From: Hasllibacter halocynthiae
GTDB taxonomy: Bacteria; Pseudomonadota; Alphaproteobacteria; Rhodobacterales; Rhodobacteraceae
DNA: 64,000 nt
Assembly: GCF_003003095.1 (NCBI RefSeq)
Contig: NZ_PVTT01000001.1
Span: 1,054,001 to 1,118,000, forward strand
Reading direction: 5' to 3'
Both the position numbers and the translations under genes were made by a program. The number at the start of each line of letters is the position of its first letter. The stretch's first letter is position 1. The notes beneath the pieces are model-generated. The model did not search any database. It worked only from the letters and a program-made list of their open reading frames with translations, and was not told where the DNA came from. This document shows positions 63,950-64,000 of this stretch, in pieces.

Positions 63950-64000
63950 CTATTGGCAGAGGCGGTATCCACCCCTGCGTTCCTTGATGTCCAGGTGGAG
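63950..64000 (-). CDS. C-terminal end of a gene entering from the right (partial)
   Basis: The minus strand reads LHLDIKERRGGYRLCQ and a TAG, in frame to the edge of the window. Such an end resembles the C-terminus of extensin-like secreted proteins (HxDxxxRR...C), but sixteen residues are too few for certainty. It would converge with the STAS-like gene, five bases apart. Confidence 0.4.
   Translation of the reverse strand, partial: LHLDIKERRGGYRLCQ

Overview
This is a very GC-rich (about seventy per cent by eye, not computed), densely packed chromosomal segment. It most likely comes from an alphaproteobacterium of the Rhodobacteraceae/Roseobacter group. The reasons are the Entner-Doudoroff pair edd-eda, TRAP transport, a 3-TM holin and family-108 endolysin of the gene-transfer-agent release type, a fused indolepyruvate ferredoxin oxidoreductase, a DUF6778-like lipoprotein, DUF2852, the order transketolase / small membrane protein / GAPDH, CtrA-like TTAA boxes and pervasive ATGA overlaps. 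No transposase, integrase, CRISPR array or rRNA was seen.

Layout. 1-7865 (minus): one translationally coupled block of eight genes, entered at 7865 and leaving the window at base 1. It holds two sugar-nucleotide epimerase/dehydratases, a B12-type radical SAM enzyme, a GT4 glycosyltransferase, three tandem CgeB-like glycosyltransferases and the start of a SAM methyltransferase. It looks like a pathway for an unidentified glycan or glycosylated product. 7985-14309: an HExxH protein, a Sel1 protein head-to-head with a di-haem peroxidase, then selenium metabolism (SelD with an N-terminal flavoprotein domain, facing the tRNA selenouridine synthase MnmH). 14319-20048 (minus): an AttEFGH-like set (ABC ATPase, FtsX-type permease, secreted lipocalin-like protein) followed by a flavin-nucleotide-type protein and an FAD oxidoreductase. 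20155-29243: tRNA-Thr(UGU), unknowns, PIN protein, RlmI-like methyltransferase, lipoprotein, edd-eda behind a LacI-type operator, and glnE. 29244-30089: an 846-base gene-poor stretch with a 12-bp degenerate array, one copy of a dispersed module with a CtrA-like box, and two strong palindromic operators. 30090-40000: DUF2852 and RDD membrane proteins, Bpt N-end-rule transferase, VOC protein, a TakP-type TRAP transporter and a convergent-facing Cache sensor kinase/response regulator, then a YihY protein. 40142-44692: ilv leader peptide and attenuator, ilvB, a BCCT transporter and ilvH. 44711-48249: two secreted EF-hand proteins, then endolysin, holin, two very small genes and an enoyl-CoA hydratase, behind a CtrA-like box. 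48267-64000: ccmE-argC, murI, the indolepyruvate oxidoreductase and a divergent LysR regulator, a putative mmgR/suhB-type small RNA, purL, bolA-grxD, zapA with a coiled-coil partner, tkt, a 47-residue membrane protein, gap, a RidA protein and a STAS-like protein.

The signals I think most deserve follow-up are four. First, the coupled glycosyltransferase/radical-SAM block. Second, a CtrA-like box found at the same 44-46 nt distance from three start codons, namely the endolysin and two copies of an intergenic module beginning MRLRT. Third, the ilv leader with a BCCT gene between ilvB and ilvH. Fourth, small genes and RNAs easily missed by annotation (43-, 47- and 57-residue proteins, a ~77-nt sRNA). 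Assignments rest on motif recognition from memory; no database search was run.
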